From assembly GCA_036378175.1 (NCBI GenBank), contig DASUWY010000024.1:1-64000 (forward strand): a stretch of 64,000 nucleotides of DNA. The letters are read 5' to 3'. The stretch is from Thermoleophilaceae bacterium (lineage in GTDB: Bacteria > Actinomycetota > Thermoleophilia > Solirubrobacterales > Thermoleophilaceae). This document shows, piece by piece, positions 1 through 7,387 of the stretch (within the stretch, counting starts at the first letter, position 1; the number at the start of each line of letters is the position of its first letter). A model generated the notes under the pieces. It worked only from the letters and a program-made list of their open reading frames with translations, was not told the DNA's origin and made no database searches. The position numbers were made by a program, and so were the translations under genes.

Positions 1-693
1 CGCCATGTCGTGGGTCACGAAGAGGATCGTGCGGCCGTCGTCCTTCATCCGCTGGAAGACCTCGAAGCACTTCTGCTGAAACGACGCGTCGCCGACCGCG
101 AGCACCTCGTCGATCAGCAGGATGTCGGCGTCCACCTGGATCATCACGGAGAACGCGAGGCGCACCTGCATGCCGGACGAGTAGTTCTTGAGCTTGAGAT
201 CGGTGAAGTCGTGCAGCTCGGCGAAGTCGATCACCTCGTCGACGCGCTCGCGCGCCTGCGCCGGGGTGAGTCCGAGCATCACGGCGTTGAGCATCACGTT
301 GTCGCGCGCCACGAGGTCCGGGTTGAAGCCCACGCCGAGCTCGATGAAGGTGGCCACGCGGCCGTCCATGTAGATCTCGCCCTGGTCGGCCCGGTAGATG
401 CCGGCCATGCACTTGAGGAGCGTGCTCTTGCCCGATCCGTTGCGGCCGACGATGCCGAAGAACTCGCCCTCGCGAACGTCGAACGAGATGCCTCGCAGCG
501 CCCGCAGCTCGCGGTACTCCGCGCGGGTGAAGGGATGGGTGGCGCGCTCCTTGAGCGTGTCGATCCGGTGCTTGGGCACCCGGAACGACTTCGCCAGATC
601 GCGAACCTCGACCACGACCGGAGCATCGGCAGGGCGCCGCAGCACTGGCGCCGGCGCCGGCTCGCTGTGATCCGCGGGGGTGGGGATGGGCAT
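1..693 (-). CDS. ABC exporter ATP-binding protein for polysaccharide/O-antigen (partial, 3' end missing)
   Basis: Cytoplasmic ATPase that would power an ABC-2 type exporter of a lipid-linked glycan (Wzt/TagH family). In the visible 231 residues: Walker A GRNGSGKST at 83-91, ABC signature YSSGMQ at 171-176, Walker B ILLIDE at 191-196 and the H-loop THDM at 227-230. The wording GRNGSGKSTLLK, IELGVGFNPDL and YSSGM is typical of the O-antigen/teichoic acid exporter branch. The start chosen is the ATG at 693; an acidic/Pro-rich leader of about 27 residues precedes the domain. Any C-terminal glycan-binding domain and the permease partner lie beyond the left edge. It is divergent from the glycosyltransferase at 801 and fits the glycan locus that follows. 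Confidence 0.93.
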   Translation of the reverse strand, partial: MPIPTPADHSEPAPAPVLRRPADAPVVVEVRDLAKSFRVPKHRIDTLKERATHPFTRAEYRELRALRGISFDVREGEFFGIVGRNGSGKSTLLKCMAGIYRADQGEIYMDGRVATFIELGVGFNPDLVARDNVMLNAVMLGLTPAQARERVDEVIDFAELHDFTDLKLKNYSSGMQVRLAFSVMIQVDADILLIDEVLAVGDASFQQKCFEVFQRMKDDGRTILFVTHDMA

Positions 694-800
694 GGGCAGA
701 AGTCTGGGTCCGTCCGCGAGTCCGGCAGCCGCAGTCGGTTGAGGCTAACACCACCTGTTGCCGCACTACACTCGCTCGACTCTCCACCCGGGTTTACCAA

Positions 801-1688
801 TTGATCGCGTTCGGCTGCTCCATCACAAGGCCAGATGTCTTCCGCCGCTGCGCCGAGCCCGGCATTCTGAGAGCGGCCGAGCCCGACTCGGAGGTGCTGG
901 CCCGCCCTGCCGTCGGCTCGATCTTCCGCAGCTACAACGCGCTGCTGGATGAGGCGGGCGAGCGCCCGGATCTCGAGGCGCTGGTGCTCGTCCATCAGGA
1001 CACCGAGATCGCGGACGCCGGGTTCTGCGACCGTGTGCGCGAGGCGCTGGCCGACCCCGACGTCGGCGTGGTGGGATGCGTGGGCGCGATCGGGGTGCGG
1101 AGCATCGCCTGGTGGGAGGGGTCCGTGGCGCTCGCCTCGTTCATTCACCGCTATGAGGAGCACGGTGGCGGCGACCTGCCGGCGTTCTCATGGGAATGGG
1201 ACGACGCGCCGCCGTACGCCCGCACGGGCGAGGTGGAGACGGTGGACGGCTTCCTGCTCGTGCTCTCCCCGTGGACGGTGCGCAACGTGCGCTTCGACGA
1301 GTCGCTCGGCCAGCTGCACGGCTATGACTTCGACTACTGCCTGCAGGTGCGCGCCGCCGGCCGAAAGGTCGTGACCGCCGACTTCCGCGCGGTCCACCAC
1401 CACTCGCTCGAACTCGTGAGCGACAGCGAGCACTGGGTGCAGGCGCACGTCCAGGTGGCCGAGAAGTGGGACGGCCGCATGCCGGGCGTGGGACGTGCCG
1501 AAGGCACGTGGAAGGAGCGCGCGCGGCGGGCAGAGGCGGAGCGTGACGCCGCCCTGGCCCGTGCGAACGCGCACGCGCTCGAGTCCGCCGCCCGGGTGCA
1601 GGAGCTCGAACGCGCCCTCGCCGAAACCACGGGCAGCCTGTCCTGGAAGCTCACGGCGCCCCTCCGATTGCTCACCAGCCGACGGTGA
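801..1688 (+). CDS. StrF-like family glycosyltransferase, copy 1
   Basis: Predicted cytoplasmic glycosyltransferase of the StrF-like / Glyco_tranf_2_5 type, 295 residues. Seen: N-terminal IAFGCSI strand, a VHQDTEI segment at the DxD-like position, GVVGCVGAIG, RSIAWWEG, DGFLLVLSPW and an FDYC segment, followed from about residue 225 by an Arg/Ala/Glu-rich coiled coil ending in SWKLTAPLR, a tail often found on surface-glycan glycosyltransferases. The start is a TTG; it is chosen because the paralogue that follows begins with the same IAFG sequence. The gene lies 10 bases before that paralogue, so the two are probably co-transcribed. Acceptor and donor sugars cannot be read from the sequence. 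Confidence 0.88.
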   Translation: MIAFGCSITRPDVFRRCAEPGILRAAEPDSEVLARPAVGSIFRSYNALLDEAGERPDLEALVLVHQDTEIADAGFCDRVREALADPDVGVVGCVGAIGVRSIAWWEGSVALASFIHRYEEHGGGDLPAFSWEWDDAPPYARTGEVETVDGFLLVLSPWTVRNVRFDESLGQLHGYDFDYCLQVRAAGRKVVTADFRAVHHHSLELVSDSEHWVQAHVQVAEKWDGRMPGVGRAEGTWKERARRAEAERDAALARANAHALESAARVQELERALAETTGSLSWKLTAPLRLLTSRR

Positions 1689-1698
1689 CGGCCGAAGC

Positions 1699-2640
1699 GT
1701 GATCGCGTTCGGCTCTCCGATCGCCGACGCCGAGTCGTACTGGCAGTACGCGGAGCGCGGCATCCAGCTTGCAGCCGAGCCCGACTCGGTGGTGCTCCCA
1801 TTCGCGGAAGCGGGCTCGCTGAGCCGCAGCTGCAACCTGCTTCTCGAGCACGCCGCCCGGCACGAAGACCTCGAGGCGTTTGTCCTTCTCCACCCTCACG
1901 CCGAGCTCGTGGACCCCGATCTGTGCGCGAAGGTGCGCAGCGCGATGAGCGACCCCGACGTGGGCATCGTGGGCTGCGCCGGGGCCTCGGGCGTCCGAAG
2001 CATCGCCTGGTGGGAGGAGGATCTGAGCTGCGCCCCCAACGTGATCCGCTACGAGGAGTTCGGCGGCGGCGAGCTGCCTGCCTTCTCGTGGCGCGCGGCC
2101 GCCGCGCCCCCGGCGGAGGTCGACGCGCTCGATGGCTTCGTGCTCGTGCTGTCGCCGTGGGTGGTGCGCAACCTCCGCTTCGACGAATCGCTGGTGGACG
2201 GGCTCGGCGTGGACGTGGACTTCTGCTTCCAGGTGCGCGAGTCCGGCCGGAAGGTGGTGACCGCCGACCTGCGCGTGATCTACCACCGCTCGCTGGAGCT
2301 CGTGAGCGATCCCAAGGTGTGGGTGCACGCGCACATTCAGTTCTGCGAGAAGTGGGAGGGCCGGCTGCTCCAGGCCACCGGCGAGGACGGCTGGCGGGAG
2401 CGGGCACGGCGAGCGGAAGCCGAGCGCGAGGCGGCTCGCGCGATGGCGCAGTCCAAGCTGCTCGGCTCAGATGCCCGCGTGCTGCAGCTCGAGCGAGAGC
2501 TCGACGAGAAGCTCAGCAGTCCGTCGTGGCGGCTCACCGCGCCGCTGCGCTGGATCAACCAGATGCGCCGTGAGCGGCTTGCCGACCAGCGTCAGTCGTC
2601 GAGCACGCGGCGGATCTCCTCCTTGGAGACCACCGAGTGA
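1699..2640 (+). CDS. StrF-like family glycosyltransferase, copy 2
   Basis: Tandem paralogue of the preceding gene (313 residues), sharing in the same order IAFG, AAEPDS, VLLHPHAEL in place of VLVHQDTEI, RSIAWWE, DGFVLVLSPW, RKVVTAD and the C-terminal SWRLTAPLR after a coiled coil. GTG at 1699 is preferred over more upstream in-frame starts because it aligns exactly with the start of copy 1. The C-terminus runs about 20 residues past the shared tail, and its last 49 bases overlap the 3' end of the convergent methyltransferase gene. Diverged residues in the putative DxD region suggest a different donor or linkage from copy 1; this is inference. Confidence 0.88.
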   Translation: MIAFGSPIADAESYWQYAERGIQLAAEPDSVVLPFAEAGSLSRSCNLLLEHAARHEDLEAFVLLHPHAELVDPDLCAKVRSAMSDPDVGIVGCAGASGVRSIAWWEEDLSCAPNVIRYEEFGGGELPAFSWRAAAAPPAEVDALDGFVLVLSPWVVRNLRFDESLVDGLGVDVDFCFQVRESGRKVVTADLRVIYHRSLELVSDPKVWVHAHIQFCEKWEGRLLQATGEDGWRERARRAEAEREAARAMAQSKLLGSDARVLQLERELDEKLSSPSWRLTAPLRWINQMRRERLADQRQSSSTRRISSLETTE

Positions 2641-3569
2641 CTCGGCGCCACCCCCGCCCGGACCCGGAGCCGTGACAGCCGCTCGGCCACGCCGAACGCG
2701 CTCGACTCCGTGAGCCTTCTGAGCACGCGCTCCTGATCCGCCACCCGCTGCCGCAGCGCCCAGATCTCGGTGAGGCGCGCGTGCCCAGTGGCCAGATGAT
2801 GAACGCGGTTTGCCTCGAGTCGCTCGAGCACGGGATTGCGATCCCAGGGCGCGAGGATCGCCGCCACGGCTTCCGCCCACGGGGCCTCGCGATCCCATAT
2901 CGCGCCGAAGCCGAAGAACAGCGGCACCACTGCGAGCTGCAGCCCGTCGTGGCCTGCAACGAAGTCCTCCGCCGCCGTGCGCACTCCGTTGCGCGGGCCG
3001 CCCTCGTGCGCTGCCGAGCGCGGGTATGGCAGTCCGCCCTCCACCAGGCCGGGGTCCTCCGGTGCGATCCCCCCGTTCGCGCCGGCCTGCGGATGCCGGA
3101 ACTCCTCGGGGATCTGCTCGATGTCGAAGTAGTCGTCACGTCGGCCGTGGGGCCAGCACACGTCGTGGAGCAACACGAGCGGGAACCGCGATTCGCGCGC
3201 GCGGTCGGCGACCCTCTTCAGCTCCTCGGCCACCGTGTAGTAGTTGTGATCGCCATCGATCACCATGGCGTCAGGAGCGGGCAGCCGCGTGAGCGCCTCG
3301 AGGCTCGTCTCCCGCACCAGCTCGAGCTCCGGCCGCTCGCCCGCGAGTTGCGTGAGCGCGTCCTGGGGCGCGGGATCGATCGCGATCACGCGCGCTCCGG
3401 ACCCCGCCGCCCACTCCACGAGCACGCGCGTGAGGTCGCCGGCGAAGGCCCCCACCTCCATGACCGAACGCGCGCCCACCGCGTCGAGGCACCCGAGCAT
3501 CAGCTCCGCCATCTGGGCCATCGAGGTGCCCCAGCGGTCGGGATCGTGCAGGTGGGGATCGACGTCCAC
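2592..3569 (-). CDS. Class I SAM-dependent methyltransferase (Methyltransf_24 type)
   Basis: Predicted soluble methyltransferase, about 325 residues. The SAM-binding loop VMEVGAFAGDLTRVL, the acidic strand VIAIDPA and the later motif VIDGDHNYYTV match the Methyltransf_24 / cephalosporin-hydroxylase-like group. A C-terminal part (about residues 190-325) contains LLHDVCWPHGRRDDY and then Arg-rich helices. The start is uncertain: GTG at 3569 is used because it lies just after the stop of the upstream gene, and ATG at 3521 is the alternative. It is third in a minus-strand set behind an acetyltransferase and a PhyH oxygenase, which suggests modification of a sugar of the local glycan. It overlaps the convergent glycosyltransferase by 49 bases. 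Confidence 0.8.
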   Translation of the reverse strand: MDVDPHLHDPDRWGTSMAQMAELMLGCLDAVGARSVMEVGAFAGDLTRVLVEWAAGSGARVIAIDPAPQDALTQLAGERPELELVRETSLEALTRLPAPDAMVIDGDHNYYTVAEELKRVADRARESRFPLVLLHDVCWPHGRRDDYFDIEQIPEEFRHPQAGANGGIAPEDPGLVEGGLPYPRSAAHEGGPRNGVRTAAEDFVAGHDGLQLAVVPLFFGFGAIWDREAPWAEAVAAILAPWDRNPVLERLEANRVHHLATGHARLTEIWALRQRVADQERVLRRLTESSAFGVAERLSRLRVRAGVAPSHSVVSKEEIRRVLDD

Positions 3570-3592
3570 GCGCGAAGACAGCGGCAGCCCGT

Positions 3593-4633
3593 CTAGACGG
3601 CTATCGGCGCGTACTCCGCCGGGAAAGCCGACGCACCGAAGAACCAGCTCTCCACCGCAAAGCGGGGGTTGGGCATGGACGGGTCGGACGCGGTCTGGTG
3701 CAGGAACATCTCGTCGAACAGCAGAGCGTCCCCCGGCTCGAAGATCGGTCGGATGATCGGCCTGTCGCCCGCCGCCTTCTCCGCGGCCTCCTGGTTGACG
3801 AGGTAGAACAGCGTCGGGTCGTCCGGCATCTCGCCGGTGACAAGCTCGTTGAGCCGGCGCGGAACGATGTCGAGTCCCGGCGCCACGTCGCCGCAGCGCG
3901 ACAGCGACAGCCAGAGGTTGATCGATCGCACGTCTCCCATGAAGGCGCCGTCCTGGTGCCACTTGCCGGGCACGCTCGGCACCGCCTTGCGCAGCGTGGT
4001 CTTGTGGACCGACAGCAGCGGCGCCTCGCCCAGGTAGCCACCGATGAGCCGCGGCACGCCGGCCGACTCGAGCAGGTCCATGAGGTCGTAGGTGAGCCGC
4101 GGCGAATCCGCCATCAGCAGTCCTCCGCCCTGCTGGATCCAGTCGCGCACGTCGATCTCCCCGAAGCGCGGGTCCAGGGTGATCTCCTCGTAGTAGCCCT
4201 CGGAGGTCCCGTTGCCCTGGGCGCGGCGGTCGCGTTCGTCATATGCGCGGTCGATCTCGCCCGCGAAGCGCACGGCCTCGTCGCGCCCGATCAGGCCGCG
4301 CACGAGCACGCAGCCGTCGCGGAGGATGCCCGCGCGCAGCAACTCCGGGGTGAGATCCTCGCGGCGGAACTCTGGCAATCCGTCCGTCTCCGGCAGCGCC
4401 GAGAACGCGGGCTCGGGATGACTCGGGTTCGTGTCGCCCGCGTCGAGCAGGCGGATGCCGGCCACGTGACGGAGCCCCATGAGCCGCCGCTCGATCTCCG
4501 GATCCCGCGCCTGGCGCGCCGCGTCCGTGAGCTCGCGGATCTCCGCGAACAGCTCGTCCACCGAGCCGTCGAACTGGGGGCGTTCAGCTACCGCTGCGCC
4601 GTCCGGCGAGTCCTTGCGCTTGAACAGCCGCAT
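3593..4633 (-). CDS. Phytanoyl-CoA dioxygenase (PhyH)-like Fe(II)/2-oxoglutarate oxygenase
   Basis: Predicted soluble non-haem iron dioxygenase, 346 residues. The facial triad can be seen: HQD in KWHQDGAFMG and the distal His in DEMFLHQTA, followed by an Arg in PRFAVESWFFG that would bind 2-oxoglutarate. Start ATG at 4633 (MRLFKRKDSP) is preferred because the ORF upstream of it is Arg-rich and overlaps the preceding gene. It lies 16 bases after the acetyltransferase and 23 bases before the assumed start of the methyltransferase, so an operon is likely. PhyH enzymes hydroxylate diverse small molecules; here a sugar or lipid substrate in glycan decoration is plausible but unproven. Confidence 0.86.
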   Translation of the reverse strand: MRLFKRKDSPDGAAVAERPQFDGSVDELFAEIRELTDAARQARDPEIERRLMGLRHVAGIRLLDAGDTNPSHPEPAFSALPETDGLPEFRREDLTPELLRAGILRDGCVLVRGLIGRDEAVRFAGEIDRAYDERDRRAQGNGTSEGYYEEITLDPRFGEIDVRDWIQQGGGLLMADSPRLTYDLMDLLESAGVPRLIGGYLGEAPLLSVHKTTLRKAVPSVPGKWHQDGAFMGDVRSINLWLSLSRCGDVAPGLDIVPRRLNELVTGEMPDDPTLFYLVNQEAAEKAAGDRPIIRPIFEPGDALLFDEMFLHQTASDPSMPNPRFAVESWFFGASAFPAEYAPIAV

Positions 4634-4649
4634 CGCGGCAACCGTAGCA

Positions 4650-5279
4650 TCAGGGACGGCCTGCGCGAGAGTCGCCGACGGGCCGCGCCGGCACCCCCGC
4701 GACCGTGCCGCCGGGCGCCACGTCATCCACCACCACCGCCCCCGCGCCGACCGTCGCGCCCGTCCCCACTCGCACGTTCCCGATCACCTTGGCACCGGTC
4801 CCGATCGCCACGTCTCGCTCGATCACCGGCCCGCGCAGGTCCCCCGCCCGAAGCCCGATCGTCACGAACGGGCCGATCACCGCTCCGGATCCGACCTCCA
4901 CGATGCCGTCGAGCACGACCTGACCGTGGATCAGGTACACGCCCGGCTCAACCACCACCGGATCGCCGATCGACACCTGCGCGAGGCCGATCGCCAGGCG
5001 ATGGGCAAGGCGAGGTAAGAAGGGAACGCCGAGCGCCTGGAGCCGGGCCTTCGTGCGATAGAGCGCCTGCGCGAGAAACGCGTCGCTCACCCACGCCAGC
5101 CGCACGATCTGCGCCGCGGCATCGAGCTTCGAGCGAAACTCGGCGCGCTCGCCGCGGTGCTTCGCGGTGATCCGAGCATCGGCGAGCAGCGCCTCGCGCA
5201 GGCGCGGATGGCGCGAACGGACGTCGCGCCAGAACGCCTCGGGTGAGGCCGGCTGGCGATCGGTGCGCAGCGAGCTCAT
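4650..5279 (-). CDS. Serine acetyltransferase-like hexapeptide-repeat acetyltransferase
   Basis: Left-handed beta-helix acyltransferase of 209 residues. The N-terminal helical half (residues 1-100) resembles serine O-acetyltransferases. The C-terminal half (about 105-205) carries hexapeptide repeats such as VVVEPG, IVEVGSGAVIG, VAIGTGAKVIG and VRVGTGATVGAGAVVV, then the closing AGVPAR. The usual catalytic His region (H near the GPGLHI loop of CysE) is not obvious, IGLRAGD standing in its place, so CysE function is doubtful. First gene of a minus-strand set with the PhyH oxygenase and the methyltransferase; sugar O-acetylation of the local glycan is the likeliest role. Confidence 0.82.
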   Translation of the reverse strand: MSSLRTDRQPASPEAFWRDVRSRHPRLREALLADARITAKHRGERAEFRSKLDAAAQIVRLAWVSDAFLAQALYRTKARLQALGVPFLPRLAHRLAIGLAQVSIGDPVVVEPGVYLIHGQVVLDGIVEVGSGAVIGPFVTIGLRAGDLRGPVIERDVAIGTGAKVIGNVRVGTGATVGAGAVVVDDVAPGGTVAGVPARPVGDSRAGRP

Positions 5280-5330
5280 GGGCCTCGTGGCACCCTATAG
5301 CCCGGCGGCACGGGCGTTACTGTTGTGCCG

Positions 5331-6431
5331 ATGTCGCATGACGCCGCTCGATCCGGCTCCGGGGGGCCGGGGGCGATCAAGTTCGAGAACACCGCCTTCG
5401 CGGGCTGGCAGCCGTTCCGCGAGATCCGCGCGGCGGGGCCCGGCGCTGACGTCCACTCGCTGCGGACCGCGTACCTCGATCTCCTCAAGCTCGCGCTGTG
5501 CGATCTCACCGGCACCACCACTGTCTCCGTCTGGCGGGACCGCAAGCGCGGCATGATGTCGCGCGAGCTGCGCGGCGAAGACCTGCAGGTCCGCGCGCTC
5601 GGCGTGGACTGGCCGCTCCAGGGGCTGACGATGGTGGGGCTGCATCGCCTGGACGATCTTCAACGCTGCCTCGAGGCGATCGTGGCGGACAGCGTGGCCG
5701 GCGACGTGATCGAGGCGGGCACGTGGCGCGGCGGAGCGTCGATCCTGATGCGCGCCACGCTCGACGCGCTTGGAGAGGCCGGCCGCCGGGTGGTGGTGGC
5801 CGATTCGTTCCAGGGCTTTCCGGACCCCGACGAGAAGCAGCCGGAGACGGGCCGGCTCGCCGAGATGGACTACGTGGCCGTATCGCTCGAGGAGGTGAAG
5901 GCCAACTTCGAGCGCCTCGGCGTGCTGGACGGCGTGGAGTTCGTGCGCGGCTTCTTCCACGAGACGGTGCCGGGGCTGCGCGACCGAAGCTGGGCGCTAG
6001 TCAGGCTCGACGGCGACAGCTACGAGGCCACGTGCCTCACGCTGCAGTCGCTCTATCCGGGCCTGGCGACGGGCGGCTACGTGATCATCGACGACTACGG
6101 CGCGCTCGAGCCATGCCGGAGGGCGGTGGACGAGTTTCGCGAGCGCCACGGGATCGAGGAGCCGATCGAGCAGGTGGACTGGACGTGCGCGCGCTGGCGT
6201 CGCACCGACTCGGCTCCCATCGAAGCGATTGAGCCGCCGGTGCGCTCGGCGGCCGGGACGCCCGCGAGCGCGGCCGCAGAAGACCCGCCGCCCAGGAGCC
6301 GCGTGCCGGACATGCAGGAGGTGGCGCTGCGCGAGCAGCTCGCGGAGCGCGAGCGGGAACTGCAGAAGCTGCGGAGCGAGCTGGGGTTGCGCGACTGGCT
6401 GCGGCGCAAGCTCAGCGGCGGCGGAGCGTGA
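5331..6431 (+). CDS. TylF/MycF-family O-methyltransferase with C-terminal coiled coil
   Basis: Macrocin-O-methyltransferase family enzyme (TylF/MycF), known for Mg-dependent methylation of sugar hydroxyls. Seen: VIEAGTWRGGASILM (SAM site), VVVADSFQGFPDPD, LVRLDGDSYEAT and YVIIDDYGALEPCRRAV, with the paired Asp of the metal site. After the domain (about residue 285) come a Pro/Ala linker and a charged helix with a REQLAERERELQKL heptad pattern. ATG at 5331 is preferred; GTG at 5325 is an equally close alternative. The 3' end overlaps the convergent methyltransferase by 20 bases. Role: O-methylation of a sugar in the surface glycan. Confidence 0.9.
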   Translation: MSHDAARSGSGGPGAIKFENTAFAGWQPFREIRAAGPGADVHSLRTAYLDLLKLALCDLTGTTTVSVWRDRKRGMMSRELRGEDLQVRALGVDWPLQGLTMVGLHRLDDLQRCLEAIVADSVAGDVIEAGTWRGGASILMRATLDALGEAGRRVVVADSFQGFPDPDEKQPETGRLAEMDYVAVSLEEVKANFERLGVLDGVEFVRGFFHETVPGLRDRSWALVRLDGDSYEATCLTLQSLYPGLATGGYVIIDDYGALEPCRRAVDEFRERHGIEEPIEQVDWTCARWRRTDSAPIEAIEPPVRSAAGTPASAAAEDPPPRSRVPDMQEVALREQLAERERELQKLRSELGLRDWLRRKLSGGGA

Positions 6432-7332
6432 GCACGAGCTGGTAGGGATCGGCCGCGAGCTCGTCCACGTCGACGAGGTCGAACAGGTGGGCCCAGCGCT
6501 CGCGCACGTAGGGCAGCGTTATCACCGCCTCGCCGAAGTGCATGTCCGGCCCGGCGTATTGCGGATGGTCCGGCGTGGCGGCATGCGCGATGAACAGATG
6601 CCGCGGCTCGTCAGCCCAGCCCGCGGGGAGCTCCTCGCGTAGCGGGTGCATCAGCTCGCAGAGGTCCACGTACTCGGGCGGGCGGACCGTCAACACCAGC
6701 ACGCCGCCAGGCTCGAGCCCCGCACGGAGGGCGTGCAGGCACGCGAGCTGCGCCGTCTCCGACAGGTGCGTGAACACCGAGAACGAGAACGCGTGGGTGA
6801 AGCTCTCGCTGAACGGAAGCCGCTCGGGCAGGAAGTCAGAGCGAGCGAGGGTGGCGGGCACGCGGGTGCGGCGGCACACCTCGAGGATTGCCTCCACCGG
6901 GTCGCACCCGTACAGGTTCCCCGGCCGCACGTCGCGCGCGAAGTAGCGGGTGAGGCGGCCCCAGCCGCAGCCGAAGTCGAGCAGGCGCCCCTCATCGAGC
7001 GGCCCGAACCGGTCCATCGCCGTCCTGTAGAACGCCACGCTCTGCATCGCCAGTGCCGCGCCGCTCGTGCCGTTGTAGAGCTCCTGAAGCGCCGGCTCCG
7101 GCACGTCCGGAAGAAGCGCGCGGATGTTCGGGTAGCGCTCGTACTCCTTCGTGAGGAGGAGCGCCCAGGTATCGGCGTCGAGTGCGCGGAACAATCCGAA
7201 CCGGTCGGGCGAGCCGTCCGCGCACGCGGCGTCGATCCGAGCGAGCTCGTGGCCGTGGTCGCGCGCGAGCCGCGCGTCCACGCCTTCGTCCCGGCTGCGG
7301 CGGCGCAGCCGCGTGAGCACTCGCGACGTCAC
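6412..7332 (-). CDS. SAM-dependent methyltransferase (Methyltransf_25/11 type)
   Basis: Soluble class I methyltransferase, 306 residues. The SAM motif is LLDFGCGWGRLTRYF near residue 115, followed by YGCDPVEAILE and FSFSVFTHLSE (motif III/post-II), then GGVLVLTVRPPEY. An N-terminal helical region of about 80 residues precedes the fold. Start GTG at 7332. It stands alone on the minus strand between two plus-strand glycan genes and shares 20 bases of 3' end with the TylF-type gene. Substrate unknown; the context suggests a third methylation step on the glycan or its precursor. Confidence 0.87.
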   Translation of the reverse strand: MTSRVLTRLRRRSRDEGVDARLARDHGHELARIDAACADGSPDRFGLFRALDADTWALLLTKEYERYPNIRALLPDVPEPALQELYNGTSGAALAMQSVAFYRTAMDRFGPLDEGRLLDFGCGWGRLTRYFARDVRPGNLYGCDPVEAILEVCRRTRVPATLARSDFLPERLPFSESFTHAFSFSVFTHLSETAQLACLHALRAGLEPGGVLVLTVRPPEYVDLCELMHPLREELPAGWADEPRHLFIAHAATPDHPQYAGPDMHFGEAVITLPYVRERWAHLFDLVDVDELAADPYQLVLTLRRR

Positions 7333-7387
7333 ACGCCCAGCCTAGTGTCCGGGTGGAAGTACCCTTCGCCGCATCTGGCTCCTCGAC

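Noticed and set aside
694-800. Promoter elements between the ABC ATPase and the first glycosyltransferase
   Set aside because: Several weak TTGnnn sequences exist on both strands but none has a convincing -10 partner at the right distance.
10-804. 264-codon plus-strand frame at the left edge
   Set aside because: Antisense to the ABC transporter ATPase, which has complete Walker and signature motifs.
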